A DNA stretch of 64,000 nt. Source: Vibrio ponticus. GTDB taxonomy: Bacteria > Pseudomonadota > Gammaproteobacteria > Enterobacterales > Vibrionaceae. The translations under genes and the position numbers were made by a program. The stretch's first letter is position 1. Each line of letters opens with the position of its first letter. The notes beneath the pieces were generated by a model. The model worked only from the letters and a program-made list of their open reading frames with translations. It made no database searches and was not told the DNA's origin. Of this stretch, positions 26,605-36,693 are shown piece by piece. The DNA lies in assembly GCF_009938225.1 (NCBI RefSeq), contig NZ_AP019657.1:186001-250000 (forward strand). The letters run 5' to 3'.

Positions 26605-27945
26605 ATGTCTGACAAAAGACGTTATTTTGGTACCGACGGAGTTCGTGGCAAAGTTGGACAGTACCCTATTACTCCTGATTTCGTACTTAAGCTTGGCTGG
26701 GCTGCTGGTCGCGTATTGGCAAAGCAAGGCACTAAAAAAGTAATCATCGGTAAAGATACTCGTATTTCTGGTTACATGCTTGAATCAGCGTTGGAAGCGG
26801 GTCTTGCAGCAGCGGGTCTTAAAGCAACTTTTACCGGTCCAATGCCAACACCGGCAGTGGCTTACTTAACGCAAACATTCCGCGCAGAGGCGGGGATTGT
26901 GATTTCAGCATCGCACAACCCTTATTATGATAACGGTATTAAATTCTTCTCATCAGAGGGTACTAAGCTACCAGATGAGGTTGAATTAGCGATTGAAGCG
27001 GAATTAGACAAAGATATCGAATGCGTTGAGTCTGCACTGTTAGGTAAAGCGACTCGTCTAAATGATGCAGCAGGTCGTTATATTGAGTTTTGTAAAAGTA
27101 CTTTCCCTTCAGAGTTAAGCCTTGCTGGCCTTAAGATCGTTGTGGACTGTGCTCACGGCGCGACTTACCACATTGCACCATCTGTATTCTCTGAGTTAGG
27201 CGCGGAAGTCATCGCAATGGGTGTTGAGCCAAACGGTCTTAACATCAACGACGAAGTAGGCGCGACAGATGTGCGTGCACTACAAAAACGTGTAGTTGAA
27301 GAGCAAGCTCATCTAGGTTTAGCGTTTGATGGCGACGGTGACCGCATCATCATGGTTGACCACTTAGGCAACAAAGTGGATGGCGACCAAATTGCTTACA
27401 TCATTGCGCGTGATGCACTGCGTCGTGGTGAGCTAAAAGGCGGTGTGGTTGGTACCTTGATGACTAACCTAGGTATGGAAAATGGTCTTAAGCAACTGGG
27501 CATTCCTTTCTTACGTGCGGCGGTAGGTGACCGCTACGTAATGGAAAAACTGCTAGAAAAAGGCTGGAAGATTGGTGCAGAAAACTCTGGTCATGTGATC
27601 TTGCTTGATAAAGTGACCACTGGTGATGCGATTGTTGCTGCGCTGCAAGTCCTTGCGTCTGTCGTGGGCAGTGAACTTTCACTACACGAACTTTCACAAG
27701 GTATGACACTTTACCCACAAGTACTAGAAAATGTACGTTTTAGTGGTGATTCAAATCCATTGGAAGCGCAAGCAGTAAAAGATTCGGTTACTGAAGTAGA
27801 AGCAACGCTGGGCGATAAAGGTCGCGTACTATTGCGTAAATCAGGCACTGAGCCTTTGATTCGCGTGATGGTAGAAGGTGAAGATGCAGAACTGGTTCAA
27901 GCATCAGCGCTTAAAATTGCTGACGCAGTGAAAGCGAGTTTCTAA
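26605..27945 (+). CDS. glmM: Phosphoglucosamine mutase
   Basis: Converts glucosamine-6-phosphate to glucosamine-1-phosphate on the way to UDP-GlcNAc for wall and LPS. 446 residues, normal length. The phosphorylated serine is S103 in [13 protein letters not shown]; the metal loop is DGDGDR (in [14 protein letters not shown]); the sugar loop is ENSGH; and the phosphate-binding C-terminal loop [11 protein letters not shown] is present. AAGGAA precedes ATG 26605. Confidence 0.97.
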   Translation: MSDKRRYFGTDGVRGKVGQYPITPDFVLKLGWAAGRVLAKQGTKKVIIGKDTRISGYMLESALEAGLAAAGLKATFTGPMPTPAVAYLTQTFRAEAGIVISASHNPYYDNGIKFFSSEGTKLPDEVELAIEAELDKDIECVESALLGKATRLNDAAGRYIEFCKSTFPSELSLAGLKIVVDCAHGATYHIAPSVFSELGAEVIAMGVEPNGLNINDEVGATDVRALQKRVVEEQAHLGLAFDGDGDRIIMVDHLGNKVDGDQIAYIIARDALRRGELKGGVVGTLMTNLGMENGLKQLGIPFLRAAVGDRYVMEKLLEKGWKIGAENSGHVILLDKVTTGDAIVAALQVLASVVGSELSLHELSQGMTLYPQVLENVRFSGDSNPLEAQAVKDSVTEVEATLGDKGRVLLRKSGTEPLIRVMVEGEDAELVQASALKIADAVKASF

Positions 27946-27967
27946 CAGAAAACGTATCTGTTCTAAA

Positions 27968-27998
27968 CAAGGAGGCAGTAGCCTCCTTGTTGGTTTTG
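27968..27998 (+). terminator. glmM terminator
   Basis: CAAGGAGGC / GCCTCCTTG with loop AGTA, followed by TTGGTTTTG, a modest U-run. Confidence 0.7.
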
Positions 27999-28191
27999 CG
28001 AAGGAATATTTCGATATTGCCCTTTTTTTAACCGTTTGATTCTCAAGTTGCGCTTTTTTGTCAATTTTCTCTTGTCAGTGTCGGTCGGTTTCGCTAGTAT
28101 TGCTCCGCCTTCATTAAGGAGGTCGCTAGCCTTGTTCTGGAAGATTACTAGAGCGGCGCTGGCCTAACAATTTGGAACATAGGTGGACAAC

Positions 28192-28530
28192 ATGTTTTCA
28201 GTTCTACTTGTGATTTACCTGTTGGCAGCGGTTGGTGTAATCGGCCTCGTGTTGATTCAACAAGGTAAAGGCGCAGATATGGGAGCCTCATTCGGTGCAG
28301 GCGCATCAAACACAGTGTTTGGCGCAAGCGGCTCAGGTAACTTCCTAACCCGAATGACTGCAATTTTTGCAACAGTATTTTTTGTCATCAGCCTAGTGCT
28401 AGGTAACATGTCAACTCATAAAACTGAATCTCAGTGGGTTGACCCGACTCAAGGTCAAGTTATCGAACAAACTGCTGATGATGTAGCGAGCGATGTTCCA
28501 GCCCCTGTAGGCGAGGAAATCCCGCAATAA
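28192..28530 (+). CDS. secG: Preprotein translocase subunit SecG
   Basis: Small subunit of the SecYEG channel, 112 residues. Two membrane helices (about 2-22 and 52-72) flank the conserved cytoplasmic loop GADMGASFGAGASNTVFG. A hydrophilic Asp/Pro/Gln-rich tail follows. ATG 28192 has AGGTGG five bases upstream; an in-frame GTG at 28183 would add three residues. As in E. coli, tRNA-Leu(GAG) follows directly. Confidence 0.94.
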   Translation: MFSVLLVIYLLAAVGVIGLVLIQQGKGADMGASFGAGASNTVFGASGSGNFLTRMTAIFATVFFVISLVLGNMSTHKTESQWVDPTQGQVIEQTADDVASDVPAPVGEEIPQ

Positions 28531-28541
28531 GCGATTACGCT

Positions 28542-28625
28542 GCCGAGATGGTGAAATTGGTAGACACGCTAGCATGAGGTGCTAGTGCCTTAGGTGTGAG
28601 GGTTCGAGTCCCTCTCTCGGCACCA
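28542..28625 (+). tRNA. tRNA-Leu (anticodon GAG)
   Basis: Class II tRNA with acceptor stem GCCGAGA / TCTCGGC, A discriminator and encoded CCA. The anticodon stem CTAGC / GCTAG carries loop ATGAGGT, giving GAG. It has a short variable arm and TTCGAGTC in the T loop. It lies 11 bp after secG, matching leuU behind secG in E. coli, and is probably cotranscribed. Confidence 0.97.
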
Positions 28626-28638
28626 TTGATTTACAAAC

Positions 28639-28666
28639 TTGTAAAACCTTTGATTGAGCGTATAAT
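28639..28666 (+). promoter_or_regulatory. Promoter of tRNA-fMet and the rimP-nusA-infB operon
   Basis: TTGTAA, 16-bp spacer, TATAAT, placing the transcription start about 9 bp before the initiator tRNA. Confidence 0.65.
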
Positions 28667-28681
28667 GCTCATCAAGTCGGA

Positions 28682-28758
<77 letters not shown>

Positions 28759-28850
28759 ATCCTCTGGATTAGGTCAAGTTTGCGCAGAACGCTTTGCTTT
28801 CGTTTTGCGAGTTAAACAGCTAATGTTTAACACATCAGGGTCCAGCAATA

Positions 28851-28877
28851 AAAAACCCCGGCTTATCGGGGTTTTTT
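28851..28877 (+). terminator. Terminator after tRNA-fMet
   Basis: AAAAACCCCG / CGGGGTTTTTT with a 6-nt loop. It limits read-through from the tRNA into rimP. Confidence 0.85.
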
Positions 28878-28929
28878 ATTATCTAAATTTCTGTAACAGG
28901 AAATTTAGATCTTGCTTGGAATTTAAATT

Positions 28930-28949
28930 GGGCTCTATGCCCTTTTTTT
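28930..28949 (+). terminator. Second, attenuator-like terminator just before rimP
   Basis: GGGC / GCCC with loop TCTAT, followed by seven T, only 18 bp before the rimP start and abutting its ribosome site. A 9-bp hairpin CTAAATTTC / GAAATTTAG lies at 28882-28907. Two terminators in tandem suggest attenuation of the operon. Confidence 0.6.
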
Positions 28950-28967
28950 GTTTCTGGAGTGGTTCAA

Positions 28968-29423
28968 ATGACTGGTTTAGAAAGACAACTTACCGAAATG
29001 CTTGAAGCGCCAGTAGAGGCGATCGGCTACGAGTTAGTTGGATTAGAATTTATTCGTGCAGGTGAGCACTCAACACTACGTATCTACATTGACCATGAAA
29101 ATGGTATCAATGTTGACGCTTGTGCAGAAGTTAGCCATCAAGTAAGCGCTGTACTCGATGTAGAAGATCCTATTTCAGTGGCTTATAACCTTGAGGTTTC
29201 TTCACCGGGTCTAGAAAGACCACTATTTAAAGCTGCCCACTATGAGCAATTTATTGGTCATGAAGTGAGCATCGTTTTGAAGATGGCTGTAGGTAACCGT
29301 CGTAAGTGGAAAGGTGTTATCCACTCTATTGATGGCGAAACCGTCTCTGTTACTGTCGAAGGTAACGAAGAGCAGTTTGCGTTAAGCAACATTTCCAAAG
29401 CTAACCTGATCCCTAAATTTTAG
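28968..29423 (+). CDS. rimP: Ribosome maturation factor RimP
   Basis: 30S assembly factor acting on the head of the small subunit, 151 residues from ATG 28968, which has GGAG eight bases upstream (an in-frame GTG at 28959 overlaps that site and is unlikely). The conserved N-terminal domain carries [22 protein letters not shown], the middle has [21 protein letters not shown], and an SH3-like C-terminal part follows. First protein gene of rimP-nusA-infB-rbfA-truB. Confidence 0.95.
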   Translation: MTGLERQLTEMLEAPVEAIGYELVGLEFIRAGEHSTLRIYIDHENGINVDACAEVSHQVSAVLDVEDPISVAYNLEVSSPGLERPLFKAAHYEQFIGHEVSIVLKMAVGNRRKWKGVIHSIDGETVSVTVEGNEEQFALSNISKANLIPKF

Positions 29424-29459
29424 GTCCCTAAAAATTTGAAAGCTTAGAGGCTATATAAA

Positions 29460-30947
29460 ATGAGTAAAGAAATTTTAGCGGTAGCAGAGGCAGTATCGAA
29501 CGAGAAAGCGGTACCTCGCGAGCGTATTTTCGAAGCACTAGAAATCGCTCTAGCTACTTCTACTAAGAAAAAGCGTGAAATCGAAATCGATGTGCGCGTA
29601 GCAATCGACCGTAAAACTGGCGAATTCGAAACTTTCCGTCGTTGGTTAGTGGTTGAAGAAGTTGAGTTCCCAACGAAAGAGATCTCACTAGAAGCAGCAC
29701 AATACGATGACGAAACCATTCAACTAGGCGACTACGTTGAAGACCAGATTGAATCAGTAACGTTTGACCGTATTACCACTCAAACTGCGAAACAAGTTAT
29801 CGTACAAAAAGTACGTGAAGCTGAGCGCGCACAGATCGTTGAGCAATTCATTGACAACGAAGGCGAGCTAGTTACTGGCGTAGTTAAGAAAGTTAACCGT
29901 GAAACAATCGTACTAGACCTAGGCAACAACGCTGAAGCGGTTATCCTACGTGATGATCAACTTCCTCGCGAAAACTTCCGTCCAGGCGACCGTGTACGTG
30001 GTCTTCTATACAAAGTTGCTCCAGAAGCACGTGGTTTCCAACTGTTCGTTACACGTTCTAAGCCAGAAATGCTTCAAGAACTGTTCCGCGTAGAAGTGCC
30101 AGAAATCGCAGAAGAGATCATCGAACTTAAAGGTGCTGCTCGCGATCCAGGTTCTCGTGCGAAAATCGCAGTGAAAACTAACGACAAACGCATCGACCCA
30201 GTGGGCGCGTGTGTGGGTATGCGTGGTGCACGTGTACAAGCTGTATCTGGCGAACTTGGCGGTGAGCGTATTGATATCGTGCTTTGGGATGATAACCCAG
30301 CGCAATTCGTAATCAACGCAATGGCGCCTGCTGATGTAGCTTCAATCATTGTTGATGAAGATGCACACGCAATGGACATCGCTGTTGAAGCTGATAATCT
30401 AGCACAAGCAATCGGTCGTAACGGTCAAAACGTTCGTCTAGCATCTCAACTAACTGGTTGGGAACTAAACGTAATGACAGTGGCTGATCTGCAGAAGAAA
30501 CACGCTGAAGAATCTCAAGCTTCTATCGAAAACTTCATGAAGTACCTAGATATCGAAGAAGACTTTGCTCAACTACTTGTTGAAGAAGGTTTCTCTACTC
30601 TAGAAGAAGTGGCTTACGTACCAGTAGCAGAACTACTAGAAGTTGACGGTCTAAATGAAGAATTGATCGAAGAGCTACGTAACCGTGCGAAAGAAGCACT
30701 GACTACTCTAGCTCTAGCTCAAGAAGAATCTTTTGAAGGTCTAGAGCCTGCTGAAGACCTATTGGGTCTAGAAGGTCTAGAACGTGAAATGGCATTCAAA
30801 CTGGCTGCTAAAGGTGTTGCAACACTTGAAGACCTAGCAGACCAAGGTATCGATGATCTCGAAGGAATCGAAGGATTAACAGAAGAGCGTGCTGGTGAAC
30901 TTATCATGGCTGCACGTAACATTTGTTGGTTCGGAGACGAAGAATAA
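29460..30947 (+). CDS. nusA: Transcription termination/antitermination factor NusA
   Basis: RNA polymerase-associated factor for pausing, termination and rRNA antitermination; 495 residues. N-terminal polymerase-binding domain (1-130), S1 domain (about 135-200, [22 protein letters not shown]), two KH domains (about 205-345), with GXXG loops in [11 protein letters not shown] and [10 protein letters not shown]. Two acidic helix-hairpin-helix repeats at the C terminus (about 365-425 and 440-490), as in E. coli. GAGG precedes ATG 29460. Strong CTA-leucine bias. Confidence 0.97.
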   Translation: MSKEILAVAEAVSNEKAVPRERIFEALEIALATSTKKKREIEIDVRVAIDRKTGEFETFRRWLVVEEVEFPTKEISLEAAQYDDETIQLGDYVEDQIESVTFDRITTQTAKQVIVQKVREAERAQIVEQFIDNEGELVTGVVKKVNRETIVLDLGNNAEAVILRDDQLPRENFRPGDRVRGLLYKVAPEARGFQLFVTRSKPEMLQELFRVEVPEIAEEIIELKGAARDPGSRAKIAVKTNDKRIDPVGACVGMRGARVQAVSGELGGERIDIVLWDDNPAQFVINAMAPADVASIIVDEDAHAMDIAVEADNLAQAIGRNGQNVRLASQLTGWELNVMTVADLQKKHAEESQASIENFMKYLDIEEDFAQLLVEEGFSTLEEVAYVPVAELLEVDGLNEELIEELRNRAKEALTTLALAQEESFEGLEPAEDLLGLEGLEREMAFKLAAKGVATLEDLADQGIDDLEGIEGLTEERAGELIMAARNICWFGDEE

Positions 30948-30970
30948 TAATTCAGCAAGGAGGAAGCGGA

Positions 30971-33646
30971 ATGACACAACTAACAGTAAAAACTCTGAGT
31001 GAAGAGATTGGTACGCCAGTTGACCGCTTAATTGAACAACTTGCTGACGCTGGTATTTCGAAGTCTAGCAGCGATGCGATTTCAGAGGGCGAGAAGCAGC
31101 AGCTTCTCAGCCATCTAAAAAAAGAACACGGCGATACGTCGGGTGACTCAGCGCCTACACGCCTTACATTACAACGTAAGACTCGTAGCACACTGAGTGT
31201 CAACGCTGGTGGCGGCAAGAGTAAAGATGTTCAAGTTGAAGTGCGCAAGAAACGTACCTACGTGAAGCGCAGTGCAATTGAAGATCAAGCTAAACGCGAA
31301 GCTGAAGAAGCAGCTAAGCGTGAGGCAGAAGAAGCGGCTAAACGCGAAGCTGAAGAAGCAGCTAAGCGTGAAGCTGAAGAGAAAGCTAAACGCGAAGCTG
31401 AAGAAAAGGCTAAGCGAGAAGCGGAAGCACAACGTAAAGCAGAAGCAGAGAAAGCGAATGCCGAACGTGGTGCTGAAGACAAAATTAAGCAAGAAGCAGC
31501 GCGAAAAGAGGCCGACGAGCTTAAGCGTCGTCAGGAAGAAGAAGCCAAGCGTAAGGCTGAAGAGGATAGTCAGCGCAAGCTTGAAGAAGCTCGCGAAATG
31601 GCTGAAAAGAATCAAGAGCGTTGGTCTGCTGCAGAAGAGAAAAAGGGTGATATGGAAAATACAGATTACCATGTAACGACTTCACGTTACGCACGTGAAG
31701 CCGAAGATGAAGCAGATCGTAAAGTAGAAGGCGCGAGTCGTCGTCGTAAACAGAAGAAAATGTCTTCTAAGACTGACGATCAAGAGCGCGGCGGTCGCAA
31801 TGCACGTGGTGGCAAAGGCGGTCGTCAAAAAGGTAAGTTGGCTAAGCCATCTTCAATGCAACAAGCTTTCGATAAGACAGCAGCGGTAGCAAAAGCTGAC
31901 GTTGTGATCGGTGAAACGATCGTTCTGTCTGAGCTTGCAAACAAGATGTCTGTTAAAGCAACTGAAGTTATCAAAGTGATGATGAAGATGGGCGCTATGG
32001 CGACTATCAACCAAGTGATCGACCAAGAAACTGCACAGCTTGTTGCAGAAGAAATGGGTCACAAGGTAATTCTTCGCAAAGAAAACGAACTTGAAGAAGC
32101 TGTACTAAGCGATCGTGATAGCGATTCAGAAGCTGTGCCACGTGCACCAGTTGTGACTATCATGGGTCACGTTGACCACGGTAAAACGTCAACACTTGAC
32201 TACATTCGTCGTACACACGTTGCTTCTGGCGAAGCTGGCGGTATCACACAGCACATCGGTGCATACCACGTTGAAACTGAGAACGGCATGATCACGTTCC
32301 TTGATACTCCTGGACACGCAGCGTTTACTGCAATGCGTGCTCGTGGTGCTCAAGCGACAGATATCGTTGTTCTAGTTGTTGCTGCAGACGATGGTGTAAT
32401 GCCACAAACTGTAGAAGCGATTCAACACGCGAAAGCGGCGGGCGTACCGCTGATCGTTGCTGTGAACAAGATCGATAAAGAAGACGCGAACCCAGATAAC
32501 GTTAAGAACGAGCTTGCTCAATACGACGTTATTCCTGAGGAGTGGGGCGGTGAGAACATGTTCGTTCACATCTCTGCGAAACAGGGTACAAACATCGACG
32601 GTCTTCTAGAAGCAATCCTTCTTCAATCAGAAGTTCTAGAACTTACTGCTGTTGCTGAAGGTATGGCATCTGGTGTTGTTGTTGAATCTCGTCTAGACAA
32701 AGGTCGTGGTCCTGTTGCAACAGTACTTGTTCAATCAGGTACACTACGCAAGGGTGACATCGTACTATGTGGTCAAGAATACGGCCGTGTACGTGCAATG
32801 CGCGATGAGCTAGGTAAAGAAATCAACGAAGCTGGTCCTTCAATCCCTGTAGAGATCCTAGGTCTTTCAGGTGTACCTTCATCAGGTGACGAAGCGACTG
32901 TAGTACGTGATGAGCGTAAAGCGCGTGAAGTTGCTAACTACCGTGCTGGTAAGTTCCGTGAAGTGAAACTTGCTCGTCAGCAGAAATCTAAACTAGAGAA
33001 CATGTTCGCGAACATGGCTGCTGGTGAAGTTGCTGAACTGAACGTAGTACTGAAAGCTGACGTACAAGGTTCTGTGGAAGCAATCGCTGATTCACTACTG
33101 AAACTATCGACTGACGAAGTTAAAGTTAACATCGTAGGTTCTGGTGTTGGTGGTATCACTGAAACTGACGCAGTACTAGCGGAAGCTTCAAACGCAATCA
33201 TCCTTGGCTTTAACGTACGTGCTGATGCTTCTGCTCGCCGTGCAATTGAAGCTGCAAGTGTTGATCTACGTTACTACTCAATCATTTACCAGCTAATCGA
33301 CGAAGTTAAACAAGCGATGGGCGGTATGCTTGCTCCAGAATTCAAGCAAGAGATCATTGGTCTTGCTGAAGTTCGTGACGTATTTAAGTCTCCGAAACTG
33401 GGCGCAATCGCTGGCTGTATGGTAACTGAAGGTGTGATCAAGCGTAATGCTCCTATCCGCGTTCTACGTGATAACGTAGTAATCTACGAAGGTGAGCTTG
33501 AGTCACTACGTCGCTTTAAAGACGACGTTGCTGAAGTTAAGAATGGCTACGAGTGTGGTATCGGCGTTAAGAACTACAATGACGTTCGCGCAGGTGACCA
33601 AATCGAAGTATTCGAAACAGTGGAAATCAAACGTACACTGGATTAA
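30971..33646 (+). CDS. infB: Translation initiation factor IF-2
   Basis: GTPase that places initiator tRNA on the ribosome; 891 residues from ATG 30971, preceded by AAGGAGG. Order: an N-terminal winged IF2N fold (about 1-52), a long charged helical linker with an eight-residue Ala-Lys-Arg-Glu repeat (107-155) and a basic RRRKQKK segment, a second IF2N fold (about 316-366), G domain with [13 protein letters not shown] and NKID, then domains II, III and IV. It lies directly downstream of the initiator tRNA in the same transcription unit. The N-terminal repeat is a nucleotide tandem repeat (see 31289-31429). Confidence 0.97.
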   Translation: MTQLTVKTLSEEIGTPVDRLIEQLADAGISKSSSDAISEGEKQQLLSHLKKEHGDTSGDSAPTRLTLQRKTRSTLSVNAGGGKSKDVQVEVRKKRTYVKRSAIEDQAKREAEEAAKREAEEAAKREAEEAAKREAEEKAKREAEEKAKREAEAQRKAEAEKANAERGAEDKIKQEAARKEADELKRRQEEEAKRKAEEDSQRKLEEAREMAEKNQERWSAAEEKKGDMENTDYHVTTSRYAREAEDEADRKVEGASRRRKQKKMSSKTDDQERGGRNARGGKGGRQKGKLAKPSSMQQAFDKTAAVAKADVVIGETIVLSELANKMSVKATEVIKVMMKMGAMATINQVIDQETAQLVAEEMGHKVILRKENELEEAVLSDRDSDSEAVPRAPVVTIMGHVDHGKTSTLDYIRRTHVASGEAGGITQHIGAYHVETENGMITFLDTPGHAAFTAMRARGAQATDIVVLVVAADDGVMPQTVEAIQHAKAAGVPLIVAVNKIDKEDANPDNVKNELAQYDVIPEEWGGENMFVHISAKQGTNIDGLLEAILLQSEVLELTAVAEGMASGVVVESRLDKGRGPVATVLVQSGTLRKGDIVLCGQEYGRVRAMRDELGKEINEAGPSIPVEILGLSGVPSSGDEATVVRDERKAREVANYRAGKFREVKLARQQKSKLENMFANMAAGEVAELNVVLKADVQGSVEAIADSLLKLSTDEVKVNIVGSGVGGITETDAVLAEASNAIILGFNVRADASARRAIEAASVDLRYYSIIYQLIDEVKQAMGGMLAPEFKQEIIGLAEVRDVFKSPKLGAIAGCMVTEGVIKRNAPIRVLRDNVVIYEGELESLRRFKDDVAEVKNGYECGIGVKNYNDVRAGDQIEVFETVEIKRTLD
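31289..31429 (+). repeat. In-frame 24-bp tandem repeat in infB
   Basis: About six copies of a 24-bp unit encoding AKREAEEA or AKREAEEK. Odd-numbered units share GCTAAACGCGAAGCTGAAGA exactly, whereas even-numbered units use AAGCG, so the true duplication period is 48 bp. It lengthens the charged helical linker of IF-2 without breaking the frame. Confidence 0.85.
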
Positions 33647-33691
33647 TTGACTAAAATTGCCCTAAGGCAATGATTGGTTGTTGAATACGCC

Positions 33692-33720
33692 ATGGGGGGC
33701 TGGGTTAACCATCCCCCCAT
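33692..33720 (+). other. Hairpin between infB and rbfA
   Basis: ATGGGGGG / CCCCCCAT, 8 bp, around a 13-nt loop that contains the palindrome GGTTAACC. TCTTTCT follows, so it could be a weak terminator or an mRNA processing site. It ends 23 bp before rbfA. Confidence 0.5.
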
Positions 33721-33743
33721 TCTTTCTATATAAGAGAAGAATT

Positions 33744-34139
33744 ATGTCAAAAGAATTTAGCCGCACGCAGCGCGTAGCACAGCAGCTGCAAAAAGAACTT
33801 GCGATGATCCTTCAACGCGAAGTTCGTGATTCTCGTCTAGGTATGGTAACCATCTCAGACGTAGAAGTATCTCGTGACCTTGCTTACGCGAAAGTATTCG
33901 TTACTTTCCTATGCGTGGGTGAGCAAACACCTGAATCATGTCTTGCTGCACTGCGCGAGCATGAAGTTCACATCCGCATGATGCTAGGTAAGCGTATTCG
34001 TCTACGTCTAACACCTGAAATCCGTTTCCACTACGACAACACGTTAGTGGAAGGTATGCGCATGTCTAACCTTGTGACTGAAGTTGTAAGTAACGACAAG
34101 CAAAAGCAAAAAGATGCAGGTCGTGAGGACGAAGAGTAA
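33744..34139 (+). CDS. rbfA: 30S ribosome-binding factor RbfA
   Basis: Cold-shock-associated 16S rRNA maturation factor with a KH-like fold; 131 residues. Recognisable family sequence: [24 protein letters not shown] at the N terminus and [13 protein letters not shown] near residue 85. ATG 33744 has AGAGAAG upstream; the longer open frame from 33678 passes through the hairpin and is rejected. Its TAA shares a base with the ATG of truB, so the two are translationally coupled. Confidence 0.95.
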   Translation: MSKEFSRTQRVAQQLQKELAMILQREVRDSRLGMVTISDVEVSRDLAYAKVFVTFLCVGEQTPESCLAALREHEVHIRMMLGKRIRLRLTPEIRFHYDNTLVEGMRMSNLVTEVVSNDKQKQKDAGREDEE

Positions 34140-35083
34140 TGGCTCGTCGTCGCAAAGGTCGTCCTATTGATGGCGTGATCCTATTGGATAAGCCAACCGG
34201 TATTTCATCAAACGATGCGCTACAAAAAGTAAAGCGTATCTACTTTGCAGAAAAAGCGGGTCATACTGGCGCTCTAGATCCTTTGGCAACTGGCATGCTG
34301 CCAATTTGCTTAGGTGAAGCGACCAAGTTTTCTCAGTTCCTATTGGACTCAGATAAACGCTACCGCGTTATTGCTAAGTTGGGTGAACGCACGGATACCT
34401 CTGATTCTGACGGTGAAGTGGTTGAAACTCGCCCTGTCGATGTGGACCTGGCGAAGCTAGAAGCGTGCATCGATAAATTCCGTGGTGAATCAGATCAAGT
34501 ACCATCAATGTTCTCCGCGCTTAAGTACCAAGGCAAGCCTTTGTACGAATACGCACGTAAAGGCATTGAAGTACCACGTGAATCGCGCAAGATCACCGTA
34601 TACGAAATTGTACTGCATCGCTTTGAGGGCGATGAAGTTGAGATGGAAGTACACTGCTCGAAAGGCACTTACATCCGTACTATCGTTGATGATCTTGGTG
34701 AGATGCTGGGTTGTGGTGCTCATGTAACTATGCTGCGCCGCACCGGTGTTGCGAAGTACCCTTACGAACGTATGGTAACGCTAGAGCAGTTGAATGAATT
34801 GCTTGAGCAAGCCCATCGTGAGGAGATTGCGCCGCGCGATTTACTTGATCCGCTGTTGCTACCGATGGATACCGCAGTCGAAGACCTACCAGAAGTGAAC
34901 ATGAATGCCGAGTTAACGGATTTGGTTCAACATGGTATGCCAGTACAAGTGGCTGGTGTGCCAGCAGAAGGTACGGTACGCATGACGAGTGGTGAAGAAA
35001 AGCTCTTTATCGGTGTCGCGCAAATTGATGACAATGGTCGCGTCGCTCCGAAACGCTTAGTCGTGTTCCGCGAGCAAGAGTAA
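34139..35083 (+). CDS. truB: tRNA pseudouridine(55) synthase TruB
   Basis: Makes pseudouridine 55 in the T loop of tRNAs; 314 residues. The catalytic Asp lies in [15 protein letters not shown], preceded by [15 protein letters not shown]; the middle motif [20 protein letters not shown] and a C-terminal PUA-like region are present. It overlaps rbfA by one base. In most gammaproteobacteria rpsO and pnp follow truB; here a terminator and then tolC on the opposite strand follow instead. Confidence 0.96.
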   Translation: MARRRKGRPIDGVILLDKPTGISSNDALQKVKRIYFAEKAGHTGALDPLATGMLPICLGEATKFSQFLLDSDKRYRVIAKLGERTDTSDSDGEVVETRPVDVDLAKLEACIDKFRGESDQVPSMFSALKYQGKPLYEYARKGIEVPRESRKITVYEIVLHRFEGDEVEMEVHCSKGTYIRTIVDDLGEMLGCGAHVTMLRRTGVAKYPYERMVTLEQLNELLEQAHREEIAPRDLLDPLLLPMDTAVEDLPEVNMNAELTDLVQHGMPVQVAGVPAEGTVRMTSGEEKLFIGVAQIDDNGRVAPKRLVVFREQE

Positions 35084-35105
35084 TCATTGCTGTAAACGCG
35101 AGACG

Positions 35106-35137
35106 AAAAAAACCTGCTCATTGAGCAGGTTTTTTTA
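35106..35137. terminator. Bidirectional terminator truB / tolC
   Basis: AAAACCTGCTC / GAGCAGGTTTT with loop ATT and long A and U runs on both sides. Confidence 0.88.
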
Positions 35138-35152
35138 TAGGGTACGAGCGGA

Positions 35153-36460
35153 TTATTTTGCTGGTTTAAGACCTGCGTTGATATCTAGGATATCTTGCTC
35201 GCTTAGTGTACCCACAGCTTGACGTAGGCTTAATACACTTAAGATGTAGTTGTAACGTGCGTTTGATAGGCTCTTATTCGCATCGTATAGACGACGAGTC
35301 GCATCTAATACGTCAACGATAGTACGTGTACCCACATCAAAACCGGCTTCTGTTGCTTCAAGCGCTGACTCAGCTGAAATCACTGTCTGCTCAAATGCGC
35401 GCAGTGCACCGATAGAAGCGCCAATGTCGTTATTTGAAGCGCGCACATCTTTAACCACACTGCGGTAGGTCTTCTCTAGATCTTGGCTTGCTGAAACGTA
35501 AGCGAACTCGGCTTGTTTGGTTGCCGATGTAACCGCACCACCTGTGTAAAGAGGAACTTCAAGTTGCAAGCCTAGGTTTAGGTTATCGCTGTCATTGTCA
35601 CCCAGATCGCCATCAATATCAGTTAGGTTATAACCACCTTTCAGATTTAGAGTTGGTAAATGACCAGAGCTTGCGTTTGAGATGTTATCTTTCGCGATAT
35701 CTTGTGAAATGCGCGCAGACAACAGGCTAAGGTTTTTCTGTTGTGCTTCAGATAGCAAAGCATCGATCGTCTGCGCAGTTTTGCTTGCAGAGAAACGCTT
35801 AGTATCAAGTACATCTAGGTTAGAGTGCTCTTGACCCGTAATTTCACGTAGACCTTCGTAGCTGTTTACTAGGTCGTTTTCTGCCAATACTTCATCGGCC
35901 AATACTGCATCGTATTGAGCTTGTGCATCGTGCACGTCAGTAATCGCTGATAGACCCACTTCAAAACGCTGTTTAGTTTGCTCTAGTTGGCGACCTACTG
36001 CCGCTTTTTCTGCGCGAACGAAAACTAAATTGTCTTGCGCACGTAGAACATCAAAATAAGCTTGAGAAACGCGTAGAATTAACGCTTGTTGTACTGCTGC
36101 GTATGCTGCATCAGCTTGGCGAGCCCCTTTTTCTGCTGTATCTAGCGTGATCCAGCTCGAGCGGTTGTAAAGCTCTTGCGTGAAATTGATGCCTGCATTC
36201 CAGCCATCACTATCATTGTCTAAGTTGTTACGCTCGCCACGGTTAATATCGTAACCAGCTGAAAGACCAATTTGTGGTAGCAAACTTGCGCGAGAAGAGT
36301 TGATCGCTTCAAAAGCCTCATCACGAGTAGCGGCTGCACTCAAAAGTGTTGGATCGTTTTCTTTTGCTTGGTTGTAAATATCTGCCAGAGTATCAGCCCA
36401 AGCGGAAGTACTAAGGCTACCTAGCGCTGCACTGATAAATAATGGAAGCAGTTTTTTCAT
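35153..36460 (-). CDS. tolC: Outer-membrane efflux channel TolC
   Basis: Trimeric outer-membrane channel for RND/ABC/MFS pumps and type I secretion; 435 residues. Signal peptide 1-22 (ending TSAWA). Two structural repeats are visible, each beginning with an alpha-helical stretch: DTLADIYNQAKENDPTLLSA and, in the second half, TIDALLSEAQQKNLSLLSA. The channel-gating DVLDATRRLYDANKSLSNARY helix lies near the C terminus. It lacks the longer C-terminal extension of E. coli TolC (493 residues). It is divergent from nudF, with 233 bp between them and no gene there. Confidence 0.95.
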   Translation of the reverse strand: MKKLLPLFISAALGSLSTSAWADTLADIYNQAKENDPTLLSAAATRDEAFEAINSSRASLLPQIGLSAGYDINRGERNNLDNDSDGWNAGINFTQELYNRSSWITLDTAEKGARQADAAYAAVQQALILRVSQAYFDVLRAQDNLVFVRAEKAAVGRQLEQTKQRFEVGLSAITDVHDAQAQYDAVLADEVLAENDLVNSYEGLREITGQEHSNLDVLDTKRFSASKTAQTIDALLSEAQQKNLSLLSARISQDIAKDNISNASSGHLPTLNLKGGYNLTDIDGDLGDNDSDNLNLGLQLEVPLYTGGAVTSATKQAEFAYVSASQDLEKTYRSVVKDVRASNNDIGASIGALRAFEQTVISAESALEATEAGFDVGTRTIVDVLDATRRLYDANKSLSNARYNYILSVLSLRQAVGTLSEQDILDINAGLKPAK

Positions 36461-36693
36461 GGGTTCGATTCCTGCTAGATAAAATTATGGGTTCTGCTGT
36501 ACAAGAGTTTAACTCAAATTGACGCTAATTCATTCTAAACTTTGCATTCTTTTACACTTAATTGTCCGGCTGTGCAATAAAAAGAGTGTAAATTTAAAAT
36601 TTCTTAGAAAAATTGTACAAAAAGTTGAGCTACGTCGATGGAACAACAGCAAGACACTAAGTAAACTATTAGATTCACTGACAGAGGTGCCAA

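Noticed and set aside
31169-31672. Long antisense frame within infB, Phe/Leu-rich
   Set aside because: It mirrors the low-complexity Lys/Glu repeat of IF-2 on the other strand; codon pattern explains it entirely.
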